Shown piece after piece: positions 8,209 to 15,216 of a stretch of DNA of 19,791 bases; position 1 is the stretch's first letter, and each line of letters begins with the position of its first letter. Source of the DNA: Roseibacillus sp. (GTDB lineage Bacteria > Verrucomicrobiota > Verrucomicrobiae > Verrucomicrobiales > Akkermansiaceae); NCBI GenBank assembly GCA_002723015.1, contig PBNG01000075.1, positions 36,626 to 56,416 of the forward strand. The letters are read 5' to 3'. The notes under the pieces are model-generated. The model was not told the origin of the DNA and did not search any database. It saw nothing but the letters and a program-made list of their open reading frames with translations. The position numbers were made by a program, and so were the translations under genes.

Positions 8209-9947
8209 GCAAGGTAACCGGGATCCACGACCGGTCCACTTCCCCCTCCCGACGCATGTCTGACGAACAATTTTACCTCTTATTCGAGCAGTATCTCGAG
8301 GAACACCTTCGCCAGCATCCGGTATACGCCAGCCAGCTGGGAGATCACCGCTACGATGACCAGATCGAGGACCTCTCCATCGAGGCGCGACAGAACCGGA
8401 CCGCACTACAGCGCCAGGCGCTCGCGAGGCTCACAGGCGAAATCAACCATGACGAACTCAGCCGCTCTGCCCAGATCGATCTGGAGGTCTTTTGCCACCA
8501 TCTCGAGGAGCAGATCTGGCTGGCAGAACATATTCCAGGATTCGAGGAGGATCCCCGGAGCTACAACCACTATCTGAGCGGAAGCATCTACGGCCTTCTC
8601 ACCCAGTCGAGCCTTCCCCACGAGGAAAACATCTCCAATGTCATCGCACGAATACGGCAACTCCCGGAAGTAGTCGCCACGGCCCGTCGCACCCTAACCA
8701 GCCCTGCCCTGCCGGTCCTTGAGACCAGTATCAACCAGAACCGTGGGGTGATCGGTTTTTACGAAAAAGAGATCTACGAGCTGGTGGGGGATTCCCCACA
8801 ATATGCAGAGCTGAAAAAGGCCGCCGACGACCTGCTCGTCGAACTACATGCCTATCAGGAGTTCCTTGAAACCGACCTCCGCGCCCGTGCGAGAAGTGAT
8901 TGGCGGATGGGAAAGGAAACGTTTGACCGAAAACTGCAATTCGCCGTCAACGGCGACATTACCGCCGATGAGGTCCTGACCCGCGCCGAGGGCGAATTCC
9001 ATCGCGTCACCGGTGAGATGTATGTCACTGCCCGGCAACTCTGGGGCAAATATTACCCCGGGGCGCCCCTTCCGCCCGATGACGTAGCTGGACGCCATGA
9101 GACGATTACCCGGGTGCTTGATGCCGTCGGCAGGGAACACGGCGAACCCGGAAACCTCCTCGCCGATGCCCGGGCTACCGTCGACAGGCTGAAGGACTTC
9201 ATCACGAAAAACGACATCCTTCGTCTGCCGGATCCCGACCGATGTGAGTTGATGGAAATGCCGGAGTTTCACCGCGGAAACTCCCTCGCTTACATCCAGC
9301 CCGCTCCACCCCTCGATCCGGAAAACAGGACCATTTACGCGATCAGCCCCCCTCCTGCTGACTGGGATGCGGACCGAGTGGAGAGTTTCCTGCAGGAATA
9401 CAACCGATACATGCTGCAGATCCTCACCATCCACGAGGCCTACCCGGGCCATTATGTGCAACTCGCCTACCACAACCGGGAGAGCTCTCCGGTTCGTCGC
9501 CTCCTTCTCTCCGGGGTCTTCATCGAAGGGTGGGCCGTCTACACCGAGCAGATGATGCTCGACCAGGGCTACGGCGAAGGGGACCCCGCCCTGCGTCTGA
9601 CCCAGCTCAAGTTCTACCTTCGTGCCGTGGCCAATGCCATTCTCGACCACCGCATGCACTGCGGCCGGATGAGTGACGACGAGGCACTTGACTTCCTCAT
9701 GAACCAGTCCTTTCAATCAGAGGGAGAGGCCCGGCTAAAGATCATTCGCTCCAAGCAGTCCACTGTGCAGCTGAGCACTTACTTCGTGGGGCGCATGGCC
9801 CTGTATGATCTTCGCCGCGAGATCCAGAGGGAGCAGGGCACGAACTTCGACCTCGGACGGTTCCACGAGGCCGTCATTGCCCACGGCTCCCTCCCGGTAA
9901 AATACCTGGGCGAGCTAGTCCGGGAACGACTCGGGAGCCCTCGCTAG
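8205..9947 (+). CDS. DUF885-family putative zinc metallopeptidase
   Basis: 580-residue protein of the DUF885 family (PF05960). The metal motif is HEAYPGH (H410, E411, H416), followed ~25 residues later by IEGWAVYTEQMM with a probable third ligand, E441. The C-terminal part (QLKFYLRAVANAILDHRMHCG, SEGEARLKIIRSKQ, STYFVGRMALYDLR) also matches the family. No signal peptide is visible, so it is probably cytoplasmic. The start used is TTG 8205, which overlaps the transporter's TGA (TTGA) and has AAGG seven bases upstream; ATG 8256 (MSDEQFYLLFEQYL) is an alternative that starts closer to the conserved domain. Family members are presumed peptidases with little biochemistry. Pairing with AbgT suggests hydrolysis of an imported amide such as a glutamate conjugate. 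This is inference: the known E. coli partners AbgA and AbgB belong to an unrelated peptidase family. Confidence 0.82.
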   Translation: MSKVTGIHDRSTSPSRRMSDEQFYLLFEQYLEEHLRQHPVYASQLGDHRYDDQIEDLSIEARQNRTALQRQALARLTGEINHDELSRSAQIDLEVFCHHLEEQIWLAEHIPGFEEDPRSYNHYLSGSIYGLLTQSSLPHEENISNVIARIRQLPEVVATARRTLTSPALPVLETSINQNRGVIGFYEKEIYELVGDSPQYAELKKAADDLLVELHAYQEFLETDLRARARSDWRMGKETFDRKLQFAVNGDITADEVLTRAEGEFHRVTGEMYVTARQLWGKYYPGAPLPPDDVAGRHETITRVLDAVGREHGEPGNLLADARATVDRLKDFITKNDILRLPDPDRCELMEMPEFHRGNSLAYIQPAPPLDPENRTIYAISPPPADWDADRVESFLQEYNRYMLQILTIHEAYPGHYVQLAYHNRESSPVRRLLLSGVFIEGWAVYTEQMMLDQGYGEGDPALRLTQLKFYLRAVANAILDHRMHCGRMSDDEALDFLMNQSFQSEGEARLKIIRSKQSTVQLSTYFVGRMALYDLRREIQREQGTNFDLGRFHEAVIAHGSLPVKYLGELVRERLGSPR

Positions 9948-9953
9948 CGCCCG

Positions 9954-9982
9954 AAAAAAAGGCTCCCCGGAGGGGAGCCTTT
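9954..9982 (-). terminator. Intrinsic terminator of the FKBP gene, possibly bidirectional
   Basis: Stem of 11 bp: AAAGGCTCCCC (9958-9968), loop GGA, GGGGAGCCTTT (9972-9982). The plus strand has seven A before the GC stem (9954-9960), which read as seven T after the hairpin on the minus strand. It is therefore a classical Rho-independent terminator for the FKBP gene ending at 10006. On the plus strand only three T follow, so it is weaker as a terminator of the DUF885 gene, which ends seven bases before it. Confidence 0.85.
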
Positions 9983-10005
9983 AGCAGAACTGGGTGAAAC
10001 CCGGA

Positions 10006-10713
10006 CTATTTCTTCTCTTCCTGCCCCTTGATTGAAAGGAGCTCTACCTCAAAGATAAGTGTAGAGTTAGGTCCGATGTCCCGGCCGGCCCCGGACTTAC
10101 CGTAGGCAAGGTCTGCCGGGATAAAGAGCTTGTACTTTGCCCCGACCTGCATCAGCTGGAGTGCCTCGGTCCAACCCGCAATCACCCCATTGACGGGAAA
10201 GGTCGCAGGAGTCTGGCGCTCGATTGAGCTGTCGAAGACTGTGCCATCGATCAGGGTTCCATGATAATGAACCGTCACCGTATCAAGGGGCGTAGGCTTT
10301 TCCCCCTTGCCAGCAGAGATGATCTCGTACTGGAGGCCTGACTCAGTCACCTTGACTCCCTCGCGCTTCTTGTTATCGGCAAGAAACTTGGTGCCTGCCG
10401 CAACGTTTTCTGCCGAGGCCGAGGCTGCCTTGGCCTCTGCCTGCTTTTGCATTTCGGCCTGAAATGTCTCCATGACCTTGGCGGCATCAGCCTCCGAAAT
10501 TCGTGAGTCTTTTCCAGATAAACCTTCCCGCAGGCCCACAACGAGGTTCTCGATGTTCAGCTTGATGCCGTCCCGGTTGATAGTCTCCCCGATATTGCGT
10601 CCGATCAGATAGGAGGCCTTGTCCCGGTCGGATTCCAGTTTTGGTTCCTCTGCCTGAGCCCATGTAGCAAGAAAAGCCAGGAGCAGAGAGGCAGCAGTGG
10701 TGTGCTTGAGCAT
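10006..10713 (-). CDS. Periplasmic FKBP-type peptidyl-prolyl cis-trans isomerase (FkpA/Mip-like)
   Basis: 235 residues. The signal peptide (MLKHTTAASLLLAFLATWAQA) ends in AQA before EEP, fitting signal peptidase I and a periplasmic location. Residues 25-100 are the helical N-terminal domain seen in FkpA and Mip dimers (DKASYLIGRNIGETI, EADAAKVMETFQAEM), with an Ala/Glu/Lys-rich linker helix to ~115. The FKBP fold spans ~125-229 and keeps the active-site aromatic and hydrophobic set: Y150 in VHYHG, F160-D161 in VFDSS, F172, V177-I178 and W181 in GVIAGW, Y204 in LAYG, F221 in LIFEVEL. It should catalyse prolyl isomerisation and act as a chaperone for exported proteins. The gene is monocistronic, with its own terminator downstream and a divergent flavoprotein gene upstream. 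No clear Shine-Dalgarno sequence was seen. Confidence 0.92.
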   Translation of the reverse strand: MLKHTTAASLLLAFLATWAQAEEPKLESDRDKASYLIGRNIGETINRDGIKLNIENLVVGLREGLSGKDSRISEADAAKVMETFQAEMQKQAEAKAASASAENVAAGTKFLADNKKREGVKVTESGLQYEIISAGKGEKPTPLDTVTVHYHGTLIDGTVFDSSIERQTPATFPVNGVIAGWTEALQLMQVGAKYKLFIPADLAYGKSGAGRDIGPNSTLIFEVELLSIKGQEEKK

Positions 10714-10769
10714 GGCTGGGAGACTTGGCCGGGAAATGGCAAAGTCAACTCATTCCTAACGACAGAGCA

Positions 10770-10802
10770 TTGAAACTCAGGAGGGATCATTGATAATGAT
10801 CC
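10770..10802 (+). promoter_or_regulatory. Candidate promoter with a palindromic operator over its -10
   Basis: TTGAAA (10770-10775) and GATAAT (10792-10797), 16 bases apart, each match the sigma-70 consensus at five of six positions. The -10 lies inside a palindrome GGATCATT-GAT-AATGATCC (10784-10802, perfect 8-bp arms). If used, transcription would begin near 10804, two bases before the flavoprotein's ATG, giving a leaderless mRNA. Alternatively, AGGAGGG (10779-10785) is a ribosome binding site on a longer transcript, with the palindrome folded as a hairpin between it and the ATG. The two readings exclude each other. Confidence 0.4.
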
Positions 10803-10805
10803 ACG

Positions 10806-11336
10806 ATGAAAATCCTGATCGTCTCATGCAGCCTGCATCCGGAAAGCCGTAGTCGTCGCCTCGCTGGCGAGCTGGAGTCCGTCTGGCAAGGGACCGAGGG
10901 GGCCGCCATTTCCACTCTCGACCTTCGGGATCTCGATTTGCCTGCGTGTGACGGGACATCAGCCTACGGACATCCTGACACAATGAAACTGCAGAAATAT
11001 TTCACGGATGCCGACGCCGTCGTACTCGCCGTCCCTATCTACAATTACGACATTAATTCAGCCGCCAAGAACGCAATCGAGCTTGCCGGCCGTCAAATGA
11101 CCGGCAAGGTTGCGGGGTTTCTCTGCTCAGCGGGTGGAGAGCGCAGCTACATGTCCGTGATGGCGATTGCTAACAGCCTCATGCTCGATTTCCGGACCAT
11201 AATTCTTCCTCGCTTCGTCTACGCGGGCAAGGATGACGTATCAGACGCCGGCGAAATCAGTAATGAAATCCGCGAGAGGATTGCACAGTTCGGTGAGGAA
11301 TTCCTGAACCTCGCGCAGGCAGTGCACTCTGCATAG
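10806..11336 (+). CDS. NADPH-dependent FMN reductase-family flavoprotein
   Basis: 176 residues with a flavodoxin-like fold of the NADPH-dependent FMN reductase family (PF03358). The first strand MKILIVSCSLHPESRSRRLAGEL carries the Ser/Arg-rich loop that binds the FMN phosphate. ADAVVLAVPIYNYDINSAAKNAIEL matches the family's 'P-x-Y-N-x-x-x-x-x-x-x-K-N-x-I' signature. LCSAGGERSYMS would lie at the flavin ring. Expected activity is reduction of FMN, quinones or similar acceptors by NAD(P)H in the cytosol; the acceptor is unknown. The start is the ATG at 10806, which opens the first beta strand. The gene is divergent from the FKBP gene and 15 bases before the DUF1501 gene on the same strand, so those two are probably cotranscribed. 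Confidence 0.85.
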   Translation: MKILIVSCSLHPESRSRRLAGELESVWQGTEGAAISTLDLRDLDLPACDGTSAYGHPDTMKLQKYFTDADAVVLAVPIYNYDINSAAKNAIELAGRQMTGKVAGFLCSAGGERSYMSVMAIANSLMLDFRTIILPRFVYAGKDDVSDAGEISNEIRERIAQFGEEFLNLAQAVHSA

Positions 11337-11351
11337 CTTTCCTTACACCAA

Positions 11352-12746
11352 GTGAGCAGCGAACATCCAGCCATCGCACGTCGCGAAATGCTCGCGCGGT
11401 CCTCGCTTGGGTTCGGGGCTCTCGCCTGCAGCGCCTTGCATGATAAGGCCAGCGCCGCGGGAATGATCGAGAGACATCTCCCACCGAGAACACGCAATGT
11501 AATCTTTCTCTTCATGGAGGGGGGCGTCTCGCAGGTCGACTCATTCGACTACAAGCCAATGCTTGAGAAGCACCATGGCAAGGACCCTCGTAAGGAGATT
11601 GGAAAAATTGAGAGAACGCAATTTGAGTCAATCGGCAAGGTCTTTAAATCTCCCTGGAACTTCCGGAGAAGGGGCCAGTCTGGAGCATGGGTCAGCGACC
11701 TCTTCCCAAGGGTGGCTGAGGTCGCGGATGAACTTTGCATCGTCAAATCAATGACCTCGCGCTTTCCAGAGCATACCAGCGCGAACTTCTTTCTGCACAG
11801 TGGGACAGGTCTCCAGGGGAGGCCCAGTATGGGTGCGTGGGCCAGTTACGGGTTGGGCAGCGATAACGACAATCTACCCGGCTACATCGTTCTCAATGGA
11901 GGTCAGATCCCCTCGGGAGGCCTGGACTGCTTCAGCAACGGATTCCTCCCCGCTACCGCGCGGGGAAGTCTCCTCAACGCCATCGGCACTCCCCTTGCCA
12001 ACGTCACCCCAAATGAACGTGGTGCCCACGCGCAAGCCCTCAAGAGGCGTCTGGTCGGCCACCTCAATCAACAGGCCACTCCAGTTTCCGGGGAGCTGGA
12101 GGCTGCAATCGCCAACTATGAACTCGCCGCCCGCATGCAGCTGGCAGTTCCCGAGGTCATGTCTCTGGAGGGAGAGTCCCGGTCAACGCGGCGACTCTAC
12201 GGCCTTGATGCGAGCTACGAGCACACCCGGACCTACGCCCGGCAATGCCTCATCGCCCGGAGGCTCGTCGAGCGCGGAGTGCGCTTTGTCGAACTCACCA
12301 TTCCCATGGTGAATGGTTTCCAGCGCTGGGATGCTCACGGCGACATCGCCAAGAACCACGGCGACAACGCCCGTGCGGTGGATCAGCCCATCGCTGGTCT
12401 CCTCAGGGATCTTCGGAGCCGTGGAATGCTGGATGAGACCCTCGTCCTCTGGTCAGGAGAATTTGGACGAACACCTTTCGCCCAGGGGGGATCAGGCCGC
12501 GACCACAACGAACACGGGTTCAGCCTCTGGATGGCTGGCGGTGGCATCCGACGAGGCCTCTCCCACGGAGAGACGGATCAATGGGGCTATAAGGCCGTCT
12601 CAGACCGAATGGAGATGCATGATCTCCACGCCACCCTTCTCCACCTTCTTGGGGTAGACCACAAGTCTTTTACCTATCGCTTCGGGGGCCGCGACATACG
12701 ACTCACCGATGTGCATGGCCGTGTGGTGAGCGAGCTGCTCCTTTAG
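11352..12746 (+). CDS. DUF1501 protein, Tat-exported sulfatase-like
   Basis: 464 residues starting with GTG 11352. The N-terminus has a twin-arginine signal (R10-R11: IARREMLARSSLGFGALA), so export in folded form is likely. DUF1501 proteins share the alkaline-phosphatase/sulfatase fold and are very common in Planctomycetes and Verrucomicrobia. Family marks: NVIFLFMEGGVSQVDSFDYKPML, PEHTSANFFLHSG, RPSMGAWASYGLGS, the helical region with YGLDASYEHTRTYARQCLIARRLVERGVRFVEL, then WDAHGDIAKNHGDNARAVDQPIAGLL, LVLWSGEFGRTPFAQGG and GRDHNEHGFSLWMAGGG near the C-terminus. The biochemical role is not established. In this phylum the gene usually sits beside a large DUF1549/DUF1553 cytochrome protein; here that partner is absent and the upstream neighbour is a flavin reductase. 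The start is uncertain by a few codons because no strong ribosome binding site is seen. Confidence 0.9.
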   Translation: MSSEHPAIARREMLARSSLGFGALACSALHDKASAAGMIERHLPPRTRNVIFLFMEGGVSQVDSFDYKPMLEKHHGKDPRKEIGKIERTQFESIGKVFKSPWNFRRRGQSGAWVSDLFPRVAEVADELCIVKSMTSRFPEHTSANFFLHSGTGLQGRPSMGAWASYGLGSDNDNLPGYIVLNGGQIPSGGLDCFSNGFLPATARGSLLNAIGTPLANVTPNERGAHAQALKRRLVGHLNQQATPVSGELEAAIANYELAARMQLAVPEVMSLEGESRSTRRLYGLDASYEHTRTYARQCLIARRLVERGVRFVELTIPMVNGFQRWDAHGDIAKNHGDNARAVDQPIAGLLRDLRSRGMLDETLVLWSGEFGRTPFAQGGSGRDHNEHGFSLWMAGGGIRRGLSHGETDQWGYKAVSDRMEMHDLHATLLHLLGVDHKSFTYRFGGRDIRLTDVHGRVVSELLL

Positions 12747-12759
12747 GATTCCAGCGGAC

Positions 12760-13248
12760 TTACTCTGACTTGCGCGCCAGAGTAATTTCTCCGCCGTTAC
12801 CGGTTGCGACATTTTTGACCCCTACGACGAGCTTATCGTTCGTGATCTGATGGCTCACCTTGACGGTTTCTTCCTTCTTATCACTGTCCACGGTTTTGAG
12901 AGTCAGCGTTGCTACCCCATTCTCCTCAGCCCATTTTCCCATCCCGACTCCTCCATTCTCGTCGGCACTCACGTGCATCACCTCTCCACTCTCGGGGTCG
13001 ACCGCAATCAAGGCCTCTGAATTGTCCCCGGGCATCCTGATACTAAGTCCGAGAACCCGGTTCTTGATCCTCCAGGTATAAGTCAGTGAAATGGCCTGTC
13101 CGTTCGTATCCTGATCTACCCAGGTTCCAATCAGGGCTCCGAGTCCACCGCTCTCGAGAATTTCACCTAGGTTTTGAGCGCGCGAGGAAGTCCCTGAAAG
13201 CAGGAACATGGAAGAAAGAAGGAGGGCAAAGAAGGTGCTGTGTTTCAT
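12760..13248 (-). CDS. Small exported protein of unknown function
   Basis: 162 residues from ATG 13246-13248, the codon that opens a signal peptide (MKHSTFFALLLSSMFLLSGTSSRAQ); the frame is open 18 codons further upstream but those residues are basic and do not look like part of the protein. The mature part is predicted all-beta: GTWVDQDTNGQAISLTYTWRIKNRVLGLSI, then EALIAVDPESGEVMHVSADENGGVGMGKWAEENGVATLTL and a Lys/Glu-rich strand pair near the end. This resembles small lipocalin-like or DUF1579-like 'GTW...' proteins that follow the conversion of a quantity, but I do not recognise a specific family. No active-site motif is visible. It lies 54 bases downstream of the BASS transporter on the same strand, so cotranscription is possible, and it converges with the DUF1501 gene 13 bases away. 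Confidence 0.7.
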   Translation of the reverse strand: MKHSTFFALLLSSMFLLSGTSSRAQNLGEILESGGLGALIGTWVDQDTNGQAISLTYTWRIKNRVLGLSIRMPGDNSEALIAVDPESGEVMHVSADENGGVGMGKWAEENGVATLTLKTVDSDKKEETVKVSHQITNDKLVVGVKNVATGNGGEITLARKSE

Positions 13249-13302
13249 CAAGGTCCCGGTACACCGCGGCCGCTTGCAGCGCAAGTCTCCGTTGACCAAC
13301 AA

Positions 13303-14301
13303 TCAGCGATTTCTGGTTCCCTCGCCCTCGATACCGGTTGGAATTTCCGGCGGACGGGCCCTCCACAGGCTGGCGATCAGACTGCCGATCAGGCAGTGGT
13401 AAAGGGCCGAAATCGCGCAGATCATGGCCGCTCCGGGCTGGGAGGCAAAATGCAGCTTGGCCAAGGTAGCACCGAGGCCGGAATTCTGCATTCCTACCTC
13501 AATGGATACCGTGCGACGCTCCTGCTCGCCCAACTTGAGGAGCCGCGCCCAGAAGTAGCCCATCACAAATCCCGCAACGTGGAGAACAAAGACCGCGAGA
13601 AGCAGAAGGTTGAGATTTTCGAGAATACGCTCCTTACTGCCACCCACAATACCCCCCACGATAAGAACAATCACCGCAATGGAAAGCAGGGGGGAAACCT
13701 CTCCCGCCACCTTGCGAGCCCTCACCCCTAAGATACGGTTGAGAAACAGCCCTGCCACCACTGGTATCAGAACCACCGCAAGCATGTTTCGAAGCATCGC
13801 CCAGGCATCGACCGGAATGGGAACTGCCAGCGCGGCGTATCCCTTGGTCAGGTAAGGCGTGAGGACAATCGCAAGCAGGGTTGAGCACATCGTCATGAGC
13901 ACACTCAGGGCAACATTAGCGCGGGCGAGATAAGCCACCACATTGGATGCCGTTCCACCGGGGCAGCAGGCCACCAGGATAAGTCCAATCTTAAACTCAT
14001 CCTCGAGACCGAACATCACCGCGACACCCCAGCCGAGGAAGGGCATGATGAGAAACTGGGCCAGCACTCCGATCACCACCGCCCGCGGAAGTGACAGAGC
14101 CTTTCTGACTTCCTCGAGGCTCAGGGTCAGCCCCATCCCCAGCATGATCACTCCCAGCCCGAGGGGAACCAGCTTCAAGCCGGTTCCGGGGAATTTCTCC
14201 CGGACGAACCACGTAAAATGATCAGGACAGATCCACGCCCAGAGGGTTCCGAGCAGAGTCCAGAGCCAGAAAAGCCTTCCTGCCGTTTGCACCAACCGCA
14301 T
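13303..14301 (-). CDS. BASS-family (bile acid:sodium symporter-like) transporter
   Basis: 332-residue inner-membrane protein of the bile acid:Na+ symporter family (PF01758), which carries organic anions such as pyruvate, pantoate or bile acids with sodium; the substrate here is unknown. About nine to ten hydrophobic helices are visible. Diagnostic motifs are CPGGTASNVVAYLARANVALS (from residue 113), with the SN pair of the sodium site in the first crossover helix, and SIEVGMQNSGLGATLA (from residue 266), holding the conserved Glu268 and Gln272-Asn273. The N-terminus (FWLWTLLGTLWAWICPDHFTWF) and GLGVIMLGMGLTLSLEEVRKAL are also typical. It is divergent from the hexulose-phosphate-synthase-like gene with a 170-base gap, which suggests it may import the substrate of that enzyme group. 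The last residues after the final helix are charged and probably cytoplasmic. Confidence 0.87.
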   Translation of the reverse strand: MRLVQTAGRLFWLWTLLGTLWAWICPDHFTWFVREKFPGTGLKLVPLGLGVIMLGMGLTLSLEEVRKALSLPRAVVIGVLAQFLIMPFLGWGVAVMFGLEDEFKIGLILVACCPGGTASNVVAYLARANVALSVLMTMCSTLLAIVLTPYLTKGYAALAVPIPVDAWAMLRNMLAVVLIPVVAGLFLNRILGVRARKVAGEVSPLLSIAVIVLIVGGIVGGSKERILENLNLLLLAVFVLHVAGFVMGYFWARLLKLGEQERRTVSIEVGMQNSGLGATLAKLHFASQPGAAMICAISALYHCLIGSLIASLWRARPPEIPTGIEGEGTRNR

Positions 14302-14471
14302 AGCACCCCAGACTCCGGCATTTCCTCGATAAGGTCACGAACAGTTTTCCCACCCCGGGGCGTTCCACCTTGGCGTACCCATTTCGCCCCGTGGTTCGGC
14401 CCCCGACCGCGCCAGAATACGGTTCTCGCGGGAGAAATCATCTGCCATTGCTCCCCGCCACCGCCTACGTG
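14302..14471. promoter_or_regulatory. Divergent intergenic region between transporter and enzyme cluster
   Basis: This 170-base GC-rich gap must carry the promoters of the BASS transporter (-) and the three-enzyme cluster (+). The only structure noted is a short inverted repeat TTCTC-GCGG-GAGAA (14423-14436), too short to call an operator with confidence. No convincing -35/-10 pair was found on either strand. Confidence 0.3.
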
Positions 14472-15203
14472 ATGCAGACCCAGCAGCAATCAATAGCAGA
14501 TTGCATTGCCCCCGCAGGCACTTCAGATTCCCTCCTGTTGGACTTTCAATTCCCCATCACCCAGATCGCTCTCGATTACCGTTCCACCTCGGAGGCCCTC
14601 GAAATGGCGGCTATCGCAGTCGAGGCAGGGTTCGACTGGCTGGAGGTTGGCACTCCGCTCGTTACCTGCCAGGGACTCGCGCCTGTTCGCGCGGTAGTCG
14701 ACGCCTTCCCCTCAATACCGGTGGTTGTGGACTACAAGACCATGGACGGAGGCAGCCGCAATGTCCGCCATACGAAGGAGGAAGGAGCTCAGGTCATGAC
14801 TGTCTGTGCAAATGCCTCCGATGCCACGATCCTCTCAGCGATAACCACAGGTAAGGAGCTCGGTATAGACGTGGTGGTGGACACCATCGGATCAAAGGAT
14901 AAGGCCTCCCGTGCCAGGCAGTGCCACGAGTGGGGAGCCGCACTCGTCTACCTCCACTACAGCGCAGATGAACGAAGCGCAGATCCGACCGGGGATTCTC
15001 TCCAATGGCTCCCTGCCACCCTTGACGCGACTTCTGGACCCGTCGGCGTATCAACGTTCGGGGTGCAGGATGCCGTCCGGGCCGCCCGCATGGGGGCGGA
15101 TTATTTTATCATCGGGCATCCCCTTACTTCAGCCAATGACCCTCTAAATACTCTTAAAGAGTACGTCGAAGAGGTAAAGGGGAACTACTGCTCCCGTCAC
15201 TGA
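14472..15203 (+). CDS. Hexulose-6-phosphate synthase / 3-keto-L-gulonate-6-phosphate decarboxylase-like enzyme
   Basis: 243 residues from ATG 14472, a (beta/alpha)8-barrel of the OMP decarboxylase superfamily in its HPS/KGPDC branch. Seen in order: IALDYRST with Asp35; DWLEVGTPLV with Glu58; VVVDYKTMDGG with the superfamily D-x-K-x-x-D triad (D87, K89, D92); VVVDTIG with Asp137, as in HPS rather than the Glu of KGPDC; and LHYSADERS with His162. HPS condenses formaldehyde with ribulose 5-phosphate; KGPDC decarboxylates 3-keto-L-gulonate 6-phosphate. The C-terminal phosphate grip is unusual: the family's GG(I/L) is replaced by STFGV (194-198), and the Arg of 'GRAIT' by His216 in IIGHPLTSANDP. 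A ~30-residue N-terminal extension (MQTQQQSIADCIAPAG) precedes the barrel. The frame is open 34 codons further upstream, but those residues look non-coding. First gene of the three-enzyme group, 13 bases before the dehydrogenase. Confidence 0.78.
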   Translation: MQTQQQSIADCIAPAGTSDSLLLDFQFPITQIALDYRSTSEALEMAAIAVEAGFDWLEVGTPLVTCQGLAPVRAVVDAFPSIPVVVDYKTMDGGSRNVRHTKEEGAQVMTVCANASDATILSAITTGKELGIDVVVDTIGSKDKASRARQCHEWGAALVYLHYSADERSADPTGDSLQWLPATLDATSGPVGVSTFGVQDAVRAARMGADYFIIGHPLTSANDPLNTLKEYVEEVKGNYCSRH

Positions 15204-15216
15204 AAATCACCCCGTT

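Noticed and set aside
10796..10852. 18-codon leader ORF starting at ATG 10796 and overlapping the flavoprotein start
   Set aside because: It has a ribosome-site-like AGGAGGG 10 bases upstream, but no regulatory codon pattern or attenuator follows, and the candidate promoter would start transcription after it. Probably chance.
13273..13285. Hairpin CTTGC-AGC-GCAAG between the BASS and small exported protein genes
   Set aside because: Only five base pairs and no T run, so too weak to call a terminator.
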